NCBI RefSeq assembly: GCF_047948215.1
Contig: NC_134463.1
Span: 98,050,657-98,114,656 of the forward strand
DNA length: 64,000 bases
DNA from: Lycorma delicatula
Taxonomy: Eukaryota; Arthropoda; Insecta; Hemiptera; Fulgoridae
Direction of reading: 5' to 3'
Shown here: positions 11,593-22,639 of the stretch, in pieces
Numbering within the stretch: the first letter of the stretch is position 1
Layout: the number at the start of each line of letters is the position of its first letter
Made by a program: the position numbers and the translations under genes
Notes under the pieces: generated by a model
What the model was told of the DNA's origin: nothing
Seen by the model: the letters and a program-made list of their open reading frames with translations, nothing else
Databases searched by the model: none

Positions 11593-13020
11593 CAAAAATG
11601 TTGTGTCCAAAGCTACCATTTCCATCATCTTCCAAAATCCTTTCACTTTTCCCATGAATTTCTTCAGCATTTCATCAGTCATTAATTCACTAGGCCAGAA
11701 AGCCTCTTTCTCATCACACATGCTTTTCCGCCTTTCTTTATGTATATATATATTTATTTATATTTACAAACATAATTTTTTACTGTGATCTATTAAAAAT
11801 GCTATATATGTAACAGTAGCTATTTTGTCATTGATTTAAAATTACAAATATTATCACATACAATCAAATCAAACACTCCATAGCAGATAATTGTTAAACT
11901 ATTGATCATGTAAATTTTTCATATGTAGAGACAAAGTACAAGAGCAAAACAAAAATTAACAGAAATAAAAAAAGTTATATTAGCCTCATACTGAGGTGTA
12001 ACATCCCCAATTTTGAGCACTTAAAAAATCATTAATGCTGCTGTAATCATAACTTTTTATCAAAACAGTTTTTACTAAATAAATGTGTTTCGTAATTGAC
12101 AACTGTCTGGTAGCAAGGGATAGTTACAACATAGTTTCATATCTGTATAAATTGGCGTTTTGTAAACAAGACTAATCTATGAGTTGTGTCTGACTAATCA
12201 CTGTTATTTCTTTTTTTTTTTTAATTATGGGAAAATTTGATTATGGAAAGTTTTTAATTATGAAAATTTGAGCCACTTGATCTGATTCTCTAATGAGTGT
12301 AGTATAGTAGCTTCAGAGCATATAAACCTAATTAGATTAAAATGTTTAAATTTATGAATAACAACTTAAAAAAGTCTTCCTTCATTACTTAATTAGTTAT
12401 TCTGAATCAGTTCTTCTGGCTTTATATTCTCTCCATACCAGTAGAATTGCTCCAAAGCATGATGCCATGCTAAATAATTGATTGTATTTGAGCAAAATAC
12501 GTATAATATTCTGCACATCTTAAAAGTGGTGAAATTTACCATAAATTTAATTAAATATAATTAAAAAGTATCAACTTAAGAAAGAGTATGCAAAAACGTG
12601 TGGTTCATTTAATGTACCTGTAGTAATTATAGGTAACACCTATTAAAAACTTTAAATTGTTCTAAAAAAAATGTTAACACATTATTCATCGTAGTATTGA
12701 TTAAATATCCTGTACTAGAAACAAATTACCTATAAAATATTACATTATATTTCATCCAAACTGCTTCAAAAGAAAATTTTTATTTTTTTCAAAAAGTGAG
12801 AAATGTTTAGTGTCATGTTATTTGTATGGGTTCATAAAAGTTATAAAGTAATGTCCTTTCATACAAAATGCTATTAATTACAATCTATTCAATGAATTAC
12901 CTACTTCTGCGGAAAGAATGAGGTACTATTATCATGCTCACTACAGTAAATGAAGATACCAGGAGCTGTACCAAAATTTACCAAGTTAATGTAAAATAAT
13001 AATTAAAAACCCACTTACCA
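11593..13020. other. F-box gene intron 1, middle
   Basis: AT-rich with no coding signal that I trust and no recognised repeat. Confidence 0.4.
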
Positions 13021-14640
13021 ACAATTCTTTTATATACTTGTTCAAGTGCTTTCAGAATAAAATTCCATCATCAGGAACTAAATTTTTTTTATGTTATAAT
13101 CTTATTAAAACTAAAACTTATTTGTCGTGGAATTTTTTTATGTAAAAATGTATTTTTATATGTAATTATGTATTTTCAAAATAACAGTGGTCATCATAGT
13201 TTAAAATTGTGTGACTTAAAGTCCTGTCATTGTGGATGTCTTTACCATTATGGTAAAACATAATGGGAACGGCATGGTCAACTCACTCTATTGTTATCAT
13301 TTAGTACTTGTACAGTATATCATTATCAAATCTTGTTTGTTCCTTTATTAATTTATCATTGTTAAAATAAATATGGTACTTTTCTAAATTATTGATAATG
13401 AGTATATTATTTGAAAAATCAAGTATGTCAATAAAATTTTCAGGGTTGTAGTTATGGTTGTTATTTATAATATGTTTGGCAAAATTAGATTTTTCTATTT
13501 GATCTTTTTTTATACAATTCATATGTTCTCATAGTCTAACAGAGAATGACCGATTGGTCTTGCCAATGTATTTTAATTCACAATCTGCACATTTTAAACT
13601 ATACATGCGCTGTCCATCTAAACTGATTTTATTATCGTTTTTTTTTTTTTTTTTGGTTGAATCTATATTAATGTTTTTTTTTTTTTTTTATTCATTACAT
13701 ATGCAGTTTTTTAACCAAATAATTTAAATATTTTGTTGAAATTCCTATAATTTATATTATACTCAATTTTAATATAGATATTATCGTTATTGTTACTAGT
13801 TAATTTTATGTTATCTTTTATATAAATTTTGTTTTTTATTCTATTAAATAATTTATCTATCAAATTTTAATTACATCCGTTATTTAGAGCGATGTATTTG
13901 ATATTATTAATTTCATTTTTTATCATATTTTAGATATTTTAAGGTCCTATTACATAATAAGGTATTAAAAGTGACCATTTTTTGGTTATAAGGATAATAA
14001 AATTTGCATTGGTTATTGTGTTTTGCTTCGTAGGCTTCCTAAAAATGTCAGTATTTAATTTGATATTTTTATAATTTTTGTATCTAAAAATACTATACTA
14101 TTATTATTTTCCTGAGTTAGGTAAACTTGATATTATTATTTAACGAATTCATTTCATTTAATATTTTATTTTCATCATCATTGCATTGTTGGTTATAAAT
14201 AATTAAAATTTTGTCTGTACATCTTTCAGTAAAATACAGTAAAATTTGAAATTTATTAATAATGCTTTGTAAATTATTGTTTTCTAAGTCATTTATAAAT
14301 ATATTGGTCAGTATTGCTGACAGTGGAGAACCCATGATGATACCTTTTTCTTGATACCTTTTTCTTGTTTATAATACTTATTATTAAATTCAAAATAATT
14401 ACATTTGATGCATAAATTTAATAGGTTTATTGTTTCATGTATATTATTATATGTTTTTAAATCTGTTAATGTAGTTTTAATTATATAAATGGTTTTTTTT
14501 AGTATCGATGTTAGTATCGAGTCAGTATTAATGATAAAATTATGAATGCATATATTCTGATTATAATTTATTAAATCATCATTACTGCAACTACATTTTA
14601 GTACATACATTTGTAGTTTAAGTACATACATTTTATTGTA
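13021..14640 (-). mobile_element. Penelope-like element remnant (RT plus GIY-YIG endonuclease)
   Basis: On the minus strand an RT piece (14335-14117) has MGSPLSAILTNIFINDLEN followed by a degenerate catalytic block (TDKILIIYN). Further on, near 13640-13500, comes a GIY-YIG endonuclease segment YSLKCADCELKYIGKTNRS, then KSNFAKHIINNNHNYNPENF (13465-13405). RT followed by a C-terminal GIY-YIG with a CxxC in front of YIG is diagnostic for Penelope-like elements. The end nearest 13021 carries the complement of a hammerhead-like core. Several frame breaks and a poly-T-rich gap at 13640-13700 show it is inactive. It lies within intron 1 of the F-box gene, antisense to it. Confidence 0.8.
13036..13074 (-). 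ncRNA. Hammerhead-ribozyme-like motif at the Penelope end (degenerate)
   Basis: On the minus strand the conserved core bases CTGATGA (13074-13068) and GAAA (13053-13050) flank a short hairpin able to form stem II (GGAAT pairing with ATTCT, one G-U). They are followed by ACTTG-AA-CAAGT, a possible stem III with a very short loop. Penelope-like elements are known to carry minimal hammerheads in their terminal repeats. Two unpaired bases at the stem III base and an imperfect cleavage context make activity doubtful. Confidence 0.45.
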
Positions 14641-15327
14641 ATACTACATGATATGATGGTAGCATAAACACAATGGATTTATTAGACAGTTATGTAACAA
14701 GACATGAAAAAATATTACAAGTTGTGATTATTTCTATGTCTTTCTAGAACAACATTAGTCTAGATGCTCTGAGAATCAAAAATTGTGATAGGTCCATAGT
14801 CACATTGACTCAAACAGTCAATGTGACAATTTGAGTCACAAACAGTTGAGTCACATTGACTCAACAGTTACCACATAACTGACTGTAAAAAAAACAATCA
14901 TCCTTTTGTCAATCCTGCCAACTTCAAAGAAGACCCTTGAAGTTAATTAATAATCATGCTGACATTTAAAAATAAAGAAGAATTGTGGAGCTAGAAGAGA
15001 CAAAATTATTGTTAGTTTCTGTTTATATTTTTAGAACATAAAATACAGGAATTATGGGAGTTTAACTTTTACCTACACTTTACCCTTTACCCATCTTACA
15101 GATGTTTTAAAGTGTTTGTTCTGGAAATTAGTATCCACATCAAATTTCATGATTGTATTACAATGAGATTAGGTTTGTCTACAGCCATGTAGGAATTTCA
15201 GACAATGAATGAGTTGATAGCTCCCAAATAGTTTTAACTGTCTTATAGAGGCAAGGTATTAAATGTGCAACACTAATAAATAAAAAAATCAAATTTATTT
15301 ATATTTTATTTAATAATTAAAAAACAG
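14641..15327. other. F-box gene intron 1, last part, with a hairpin
   Basis: No gene. Contains a perfect 12-bp inverted repeat with a 5-nt spacer at 14799-14827 and further partial copies of the same TTGAGTCACA/TCACATTGACT words up to 14870. Confidence 0.5.
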
Positions 15328-15570
15328 ATTTTGTATTCAGAATACAGGTTAATTTATACTACATATTGGAACCACAGTGCTTTAAATCATTTGGAGTTGA
15401 TTTTTGAAGCTGGGGTTTGTTTAAGAGAATTTCAAAGACTTTTAAATGGTTTTTCAATTGGAATCTGGGACTGGAAAGTAGAAAACATTTCTCTTGCCTT
15501 AGATAATATTCGAAGTTTGAATACAAGATTTCTACATTATTTCTTCTGGCAAGTTTGGAATCCATCTGAG
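15328..15570 (+). CDS. F-box-like protein, exon 2
   Basis: Eighty-one codons, phase 0 at both ends, from AAACAG|ATT to GAG|GTAAGA. The acceptor has a weak pyrimidine tract, but the only in-frame alternative (15341) hits a stop at once. Predicted helices contain WNHSALNHLELIFEAGV and VENISLALDNIRSLNTRFLH. This all-helical pattern, with a long helix ending in aromatic residues (HYFFWQVW), parallels the region behind the F-box of FBXO28, where it is thought to form an oligomerisation or substrate surface. No catalytic motif is present. Confidence 0.7.
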
Positions 15571-15978
15571 GTAAGAAAAAATTCTTTAATAAAAAAATAT
15601 TTTTTTGTTTTATTTTGTTTTGTATCATTGAGTTTATTAAGTTAATACAAAGTATAAAGCCTTTGAATCAAATTATATTTTTTATATATGTTGAATTTTC
15701 TTACATCTAATGAGGGGAAAACTGTTTTTGGAGTAAAATGTCATCACAGGTATCATTCTGGAGTCTGCAGATTCAAAAGTTCCTTGTATGGAATTTTTTA
15801 ACTCTCCTTTAGATTTTTTGTAAACTTACTTTTAGAAGTGTATACGGCAATATATATTGTTACCACAAAGTTTATGTTTTGTAAATAATGTAAGATTCAT
15901 ACATTAATAAACATACATCTTTTTGTATAAACAAAATCAGCATTAAATGTAAATACATACATCATGCTAACTTTCATG

Positions 15979-16110
15979 GTAAAGTGGTATTGTCTTGGCC
16001 TTTCATCTGGAAGGTTCTGCGTTTGAAAACCATCAGGCATGGTATTTTTCAGATGGTTTCAAAATTTCCACATCATATTCCCACTCACAATCTTTAAGTT
16101 TATGTTGCAA
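15979..16110 (+). mobile_element. tRNA-derived SINE, family B copy
   Basis: The head reads GTAAAGTGGTATTGTCTTGG, then CCTTTCATCTGGAAGGTTC, then a degenerate B box GTTTGAAAACC, followed by the body word CATGGTATTTTTCAGATGG. This matches the copies at 46100-46262 (minus) and 46508-46640 (plus). Confidence 0.6.
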
Positions 16111-16559
16111 ATTAATTAACTTTAACATAAATAAATAAAGTATATGTATACTTGGTAATATATCTATAATTACATAATCTCAGCAGTGCTGCAATCTGAA
16201 GATATTTTTGAATTTAATAAAACTTATATAACTCAGCACTGCAAGATCAAACATATTGATATTTTTGTTCATCCAGAAATGTCTTAATCTTGTCAAGTTG
16301 TTAAGTTGTTATAAGAATAACTAAGATTTTTTTAAAAATTACAATATCTTCCATGAGAAATATTCAGTTTGTTTATTTAAATAGAATACAAGCTCTTAAC
16401 AAGAATATGCAATAAGCATTAATAAACAAACATTTTTATCAACAAGTTTTTGTTGACTTAAAAAAATTTTAACATTCAATTCATGAAGAATCACTTTTCC
16501 AAGTCCTCCAACAATTTAAGTCAATCAAAAAACTGTAAATATTATTAAAAAAACTAACA
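16111..16559. other. F-box gene intron 2, no feature
   Basis: AT-rich; nothing recognised. Confidence 0.4.
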
Positions 16560-17220
16560 AAAACCTTTTTAAAGTAAAATTTCCAGGAGCAATTTCTGTT
16601 CCTTTTGAAATTAAAACTGATTATGACAGGGAGATAGTTTCTCCTCAATATTGTTTAATTGTGCTTTGGAAAAGGTTATAAGATAATGGGCTTAAAAAGT
16701 TAAATATCTATGATTCTGTAAAATTTGGTACTAAAAATATCAAATTACTGGAACAAATTGACCTATCATCTTGCTTTTACAGATGATTTAGAATTCTTTC
16801 CAAACAACTCGGAAAAAGGAAAACTAAACTAGTAAAATTAGAAATATGTGCAAGTAAAATATGATTAAAATAATGGAATGGATTTACAACACAAAATCTC
16901 TCTCGGTGTAATTAAAATATCTAGTAATAAAAAGATTAAAAGAACATCTAAATTTAAATACCGTGAGAAGTGATCAATTCTAATGTTCTAGAAGTAGAAA
17001 GCAGGAAAGCAAGGCTACAAAAAATAGAAAAAGCCTATCATGTAACAGCACAAATTTATAATACAAAATCAATATCAAGAAATGCTAAACTTAGGTATAT
17101 GTGGCAATATCATCAAGCAAAAAAAATATATATGTGTATCATTTGTAATAGTTTTAATTGTACTTATTTTTCATGGCTGTTTATCAGTTCAAATAAATCA
17201 TAGTTTATTTAACGACTTAA
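16560..17220 (+). pseudogene. Non-LTR reverse transcriptase remnant
   Basis: Across two or three frames the + strand gives VPFEIKT, QGDSFSSILFNCALEKVI, then words of the catalytic A(F)ADD region near 16770. A C-terminal block follows: NVLEVESRKARLQKIEKAYH and SISRNAKLRYMWQYHQAK. The order (GDSxSPxLFNxxLE, FADD, then a KYLGE-type block and a helical tail) is that of RTE/CR1-like non-LTR retrotransposon RTs. The endonuclease half is missing. It lies in sense orientation in intron 2 of the F-box gene. Confidence 0.65.
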
Positions 17221-17455
17221 CTGCTCCAATACATAAATTTATAAATAGATAATATATACTTGGATTGTTTATACACATGTACTTGCTGGAATATAGGAAA
17301 GGCTATTACAAAAAATCTGAGGTCAATAAAGAAATTATGACTTCATATTCGGAATCAGACCCAAAAAATGTAAAGATTCAGCAAATATTGACTAAGTAAA
17401 AAAATTATTGTTGCCAGTCTTATTAATGAATTTCTAATACTTTACATTATTACAG

Positions 17456-17574
17456 GAAAAGCTAGGTCCTATGGTGCTGGAAATATTGGATTGTTCCCTG
17501 AATTCTACCTACTTTGTTACTACATCACATGACAAAGATCGAAAATATGAGAACACTCAATGTCATATTTGTGG
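17456..17574 (+). CDS. F-box-like protein, exon 3 (CxxC motif)
   Basis: Starts after TATTACAG. The frame reads EKLGPMVLEILDCSLNSTYF and ends with TQCHICG. Two donors are possible. The one at 17575 (GG|GTCTGT, phase 2) is favoured because exon 4 needs one base to complete its first codon, giving CHICGNYGVLDL across the junction. The other (17591, AAA|GTATAA, phase 0) would put exon 4 into a frame with an early stop. The CxxC pair may be half of a zinc site; I see no second clear pair nearby. Confidence 0.65.
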
Positions 17575-17825
17575 GTCTGTTATGATAAAAGTATAAATTA
17601 TTTTAATATATGTCATATACTTATTTTTATTTTTTTTTTAACTGCTGTGTTTAATTAAGAAGAGTGGTTTCTACTCTTGGGATTACCAAAAATACTAATA
17701 TCAATCTGGTTTAATTTATGTAATTAAACAGAAGTATATTCTAAGTAATACAGTGCAAGATCTACACAAGCAAAACAGGTTCTGGTTACTCTGGATTTCC
17801 AGTTAATTTCATTGTAATTATTTTT

Positions 17826-18359
17826 ACTTCCTTGTATGAAGTAAAGGAAGTATTGTGATCGCAAAAAATTTTGGTTTTCAGATTTCAAAGGAAATATATC
17901 CATTTTGACCATCCCTGAATCGATTTTGACTAGTTTCGGCGTGATGTCTGTATGTACGTACATACATATGTATCTCGTACAACTCAAAAACGATTAGCCG
18001 TAGGATGTTGAAATTTTGGATTCAGGACTGTTGTAACGTCTAGTCATATACCTTCCCTTTTAATTGCAATCGACTGGACCAAAAAAAAATTAATGAAATA
18101 TGTGGATCTTACAAGGGAAAGGCACATCAGTTCAAATCCAACTTCGTCTCCTTTTTTTTTAATTTAAATATATTGATTTATTAATAATTACTAACCTCTG
18201 ATTGTAAAAAATTTTTTACAGTAAATAATAATTCATTAATAACAATAAAAATAAAAATATATGAAAAATATAAGAAGTTTTATTAATGACAAAATTTTAC
18301 GTACTTTTCATTTTTTTTTAAATTTGTATTTATAATTTAATAGGAGTACAAGGAAGTCA
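17826..18359. mobile_element. Short non-autonomous element with 11-bp terminal inverted repeats
   Basis: Left end ACTTCCTTGTATGAAG, right end GAGTACAAGGAAGT. The outer 11 bases (ACTTCCTTGTA) are perfect inverted repeats. The 534-bp interior has no coding capacity. I recall similar interiors (the words CTCAAAAACGATTAGCCGTA and GGATGTTGAAATTTTGGAT) as dispersed repeats in insect genomes, but no superfamily can be named from the sequence alone. Confidence 0.55.
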
Positions 18360-20340
18360 TGTGGTGTCCGCATCAGATTTTCTAAAATTTCTATCCAGTC
18401 ATGAATATTATTTTTTTACAATTCATTTTCATCCGTATAATGAATCACATGCTACTTAGAAGATTAGAAGTGGTCAGTATTTTGCATCGTCTAGGCTTTG
18501 AATAGTAGCTGATATTAGAGTTAGAGAGGCAAACTCTTCCTTTCTAGTTTTTTGTCTGATAACTTAAACCATACAGCAACATGAATTGTTTTCTTTAGTA
18601 ATGTTATATTAGAAAGATTTATGTTCATCATCCGATATCAATCACGAACACCTAATTTTTGTACTTCTCTATTCATTTAGATTTTAAAAATATTATTAAC
18701 TCCTTTGTTCATACAGGCAAATTTTATTGTATATCTGTTTTATTGTAACGAAAATTTCCTATTTTCTCTTTAAAAAAAAAACTACATGATAGAAATGAAT
18801 AAATTACTAGTATGGTAATTAAAATAAGGCTATGAAGAGTAAGAAGAGAGAATATAGAAAGTGAAGTTAAAAGTAAATTAAAAGAATATTGGAAAGAGTG
18901 TGAAAAAGAATGTAATCACCAAAAAAGCTCAGAAATTGGTAAGGGTAGAAATGAATATAAAATGTAGCAAAAAAGACAGGAAGAACCTAACCTTAACTAT
19001 ACGAACGGTCACAAATGAGAAAAAGAAAACTTATCTATTTTAGTTATACCATTCCAGATGAAATTTAATATATCACGTTGCATATTACATTTTTTCTTTG
19101 TTCATGTTTCATTCCTGTAATGAAAGCTACATAAAATCTGTCTACATTAAAACAAAGAAAAATTCAATAAAATGTAAAACTACCTAAAAAAAAAACTGAT
19201 TAATATCAGTTAATCTTATGTAGCACTTAACATTATCAAGTTTATAGAAAAGAATCTTGTTTATAAAAAAAGTAAATTCATTTAATTAAGTAACAAATGC
19301 TACAAAAGCAGTCATGAATATATATATAAGAATTAAACAGCAAAAAGGAGAGTTATTTGTTATTAAAAAGATATTTTTTGTAATTTAATTTTATAATAAG
19401 GAATCAGATTTTGAACTTAAAAGACTCCCCTTTATTGATGCTTTCCCTTATATGGATAACATTCCTATTTTATTTTGGTATTAAACACTTTTACTCAAAC
19501 AATTGTTTTGATAGTGTTTACGTGTTATTATGATGTATTTATAATAAGTATGGCTTAAACCATGAACTTGTGAACAGTAAATGGTTATAGGTGACCTAAC
19601 ATAAGTTGCCACTTAATCCCAAAAATGACAGCCTTTCTCAGAACTAACAAACACACAACGAAAGATTTACTAGAGAAAGGGAGCAGAAAAATGGTTTCCA
19701 TTGACTTCTTTACTGAGCCAAAATGTAAATATCAACATGTCAAACCCCATAAAAGTAAAAGTTATATTCAGCCCTCAAGTGATTCCTTTTTTCTGTTCAT
19801 AATTAGAATTAGCTGTATAATGAAAATCATCATTTGAAGAGAAAGCAAAACTAATTGGTATCTCTTACCTCAAACCACAGCCATAACATAGACCAGAACA
19901 AAATTTTAAAGGAACAATTGATCTATTCCATAACACTCCATCATATATCACTCTATTAGGGGATGCAATATCAAGTACTATGCAATTCATGAAAATTATT
20001 TTTTACATAAAGGTTTTGAATATAATTCCTCCAGGATGTCAGAGTATTTTAACTTTTAAATTATATAATAAAAATTATTTTAAATTAATCAACAAACCAA
20101 AAAATTAAATTAAAAAATATTTTTTAAGCAAATAAAACTTTGAGAATTAATAAGGGCTAAAAGTCACATATAGATTTCTTAAAGGTGTGATTACTTCTAC
20201 AATGATCACAATAAGTACGTGAGAAACTTGTTTTAATAACATTTTAAAAACTAAAATCTTCATTCAAGAACCACTTCCAAATCTGAATGAATTTTTTGGG
20301 GTTTCAGAACACACTTTTTTTTGGGGAGGATGGGTTTCTG
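18360..20340. other. F-box gene intron 3, no gene seen
   Basis: AT-rich sequence without coding signal or a repeat I recognise, apart from a purine-rich patch at about 18830-19020. Confidence 0.4.
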
Positions 20341-20343
20341 GAC

Positions 20344-21730
20344 AAAAAACGCTTGTGCATTATCATCACCCAGACATGATATATTTATTATAAAAAAGAA
20401 ATATCACACCATATGTCTAGATAAAAGTAATAAAATTACCATATGCTTTAAGGCAAATGAATGAGCAGCGAGTTTCTGCTGGATCCCTAGCCACGTGGCG
20501 ATTCCGGGTAATGAACGAGCAGATTTCGCTGCTAAAGATGCATGTAGTCAACCATCTTTCATTCTCGTGTTACTATAGCTGACTTTATTAAATATGTAAA
20601 ACTCACTCTTCGCGCAAAGTAGCAAGTTGATTGTATTGCTGCAGTAGATAACAAACGTCGACCTATCAAAGATACTTTGTTGCCACTCCTCATAGGAAAA
20701 TTCGCTGAGAGGAGTGGTCCCTGCCGATTGCGGATACGACATACGAGAACTACTCACGGTATCTGATGTCAGCAGTAAACGCACCGATATGCAAACGATG
20801 TAACTGCTGCTTGACTGTACGTCACATGGATCGCATAGGTTATGCAGCCTTGCATCGTAAATTTAGATTGCCCAGGAACATTCATCAAATTCTGGTCAAT
20901 GACAAAGAAGTTTTAAACTGGGTGTTTTTATTTCTTTGACGTAGTAGTATTTGACATAGCATTTAATGTTATTGTTGTTATAATTGTTTTTATTGTATAA
21001 TTGTTATAAATAGAGCGGTGGCTTATGCTGACGAATAGGCTACGCAGTCGTAGTTTAAGCGGGAACGGACCGGAGCTCGGTAGAAGCCAACATACATATA
21101 CGATCGGCTCCCAACAGGTATTAGATAGAACCCTTAACTTGTCTAACATTTTTAGACATTTAACCGTCAGCTTCTTCAGTTGTTACCCACATCAGTCGTT
21201 GATCAAACCACATTCCTAGAAATCTAGCCCGCGTGCATGCCTCAGTTGGTTCACCATGTAAATACAGTTGAGCGTCAACATGTTCCCTCAACCGGGAAAA
21301 ACAGATGCACTTCGTTTTTCCTAAGGAAAAGGTGAATCCAGTAGATTTACATCACGAATCTAAGTGGGTTATTGTATTTTGAAGCAGCCTGTAGCTAACA
21401 TTCTACATGCTACGTAAATAGAAAAAAGGTCATCTACAAATGTAGAACCCATAGCCGATTTTCACATGCAGTTTGTTATATTATTTATGGCAAACAAAGT
21501 AATATTTAGATCACTTTTTTTCTGGGTAAAAACGCTTCGGCGTTATCATCGCCCGGACACTACATGTTTGTTGTAACAAACAAACGTATATTATATTTTA
21601 TATCAATTAAATTATTAAAATTTCATACTGTTATACGGCAATTGGCATGAATAATATCTGACACACTCAATAATTTATTTTTTGTTTGGGGGGGGGGGGC
21701 AAAAACGCTTTCGGATTATTATCGCCCGGG
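20344..21730 (+). repeat. Three dispersed copies of a ~33-bp motif
   Basis: Related copies lie at 20344-20376, 21528-21559 and 21701-21730. Each starts AAAAACGCTT and runs into TTATCATCGCCCGG or a close variant, and each follows a T-rich then G-rich run. All three are on the + strand. They flank or lie inside the Jockey-like fragments described separately, so they may be part of that family or of a small element inserted with it. Confidence 0.6.
20461..21010 (+). pseudogene. Jockey/I-like element fragment: RNase H end and C-terminus, plus strand
   Basis: The + strand encodes VSACWIPSHVAIPGNERADF (20475-20535), the last RNase H motif of Jockey/I-type ORF2 proteins. After frame breaks it continues with LRIRHTRTTHG and a downstream Cys-containing tail, the usual C-terminus of these ORF2 proteins. 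An AT-rich 3' UTR-like stretch follows to about 21010. Everything upstream of the RNase H motif is missing, consistent with 5' truncation. Confidence 0.65.
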
Positions 21731-22560
21731 TCAAAATAATAACAAGAGGACAATTTGAATAATATATGAAACGTAACAAAATAATATAAAATTTTGATGG
21801 ATTAGATCTTAAGAATATTAATCCTTTTTAGAAGTAACAATACCCGGTCTAGTACATTCTTGTCACTTCCCTGGGATACTCCGTTTTCCAGTGTGAAACT
21901 TTCAGATACCTCATTCCACTCGGAAGAACCAACTACTGAGGAAACCCCTGATAAATGCGAGGACATTACCTTGTTCACCCCATTCATGAAGTGTATTTAG
22001 GATTCCTCTCCACTATTCCGTGTCATATGCCTTTTACAAATCGACAAATGCAACAACCAAGCATTGGCGAAATAAAAAGGTGTTTTTAATAGCAGCTTCC
22101 AGGGCAACTACGTGATCAATAGACGATCTACCTTGGCAGAAACCGTATTGTTCTGGGGCAGTTGTTCTGGATCAATTGTAAATGCAATTGTTTTGGGGTT
22201 TCGCTCAAGGTTCAACACTAGACGACGGTTTACCATTCGTTCCATTACGTTGCACAGGGTACTGGTCAAGGAGACAGGACGATAACTTGTGGGAGATAGT
22301 TTATTTTTACCAGGTTTCAGTATGGGGGAACCAATACCTCTGACCAAGAATCTGGAAATACCTAATCAGAGAAAATTTTATTATAGAGACACAAAAAGTT
22401 GCCTTACTGCATTATCTGGGAAGTGTGATAAGATACTGGAGCCTGTTATTAACATTTCCCGGGGAAGTGTGACGAGAATTATTCAGGACGTACCTTATTT
22501 CATTATAAGAAAAGGGTACATTGAAGACTGGTGTGATGGTGCGCGTTATATTTAGTACAC
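21011..22560 (-). pseudogene. Jockey-like reverse transcriptase fragment, minus strand
   Basis: On the minus strand: a helical pre-RT block near 22540-22440 (NSRHTSPG), then PILKPGKNKLSPTSYRPVSL (22325-22270) and VMERMVNRRLVLNLE. After frame changes come ESFTLENGVSQGS (about 21905-21865), a degenerate YVDD-type region near 21430-21400, and LRVLSNTCWEPIVYVCWLLP (21137-21078). The order is that of a Jockey-clade RT running into its thumb. It points towards the plus-strand fragment at 20461-21010, so the two are convergent pieces, not one element. Confidence 0.7.
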
Positions 22561-22639
22561 GTTGTTGTAGATTTGCAATTGTTAAGAATATGATTAGATT
22601 TTAAGCAGTTTATGCATTACTTGTTAGGTTTTGATTAAA

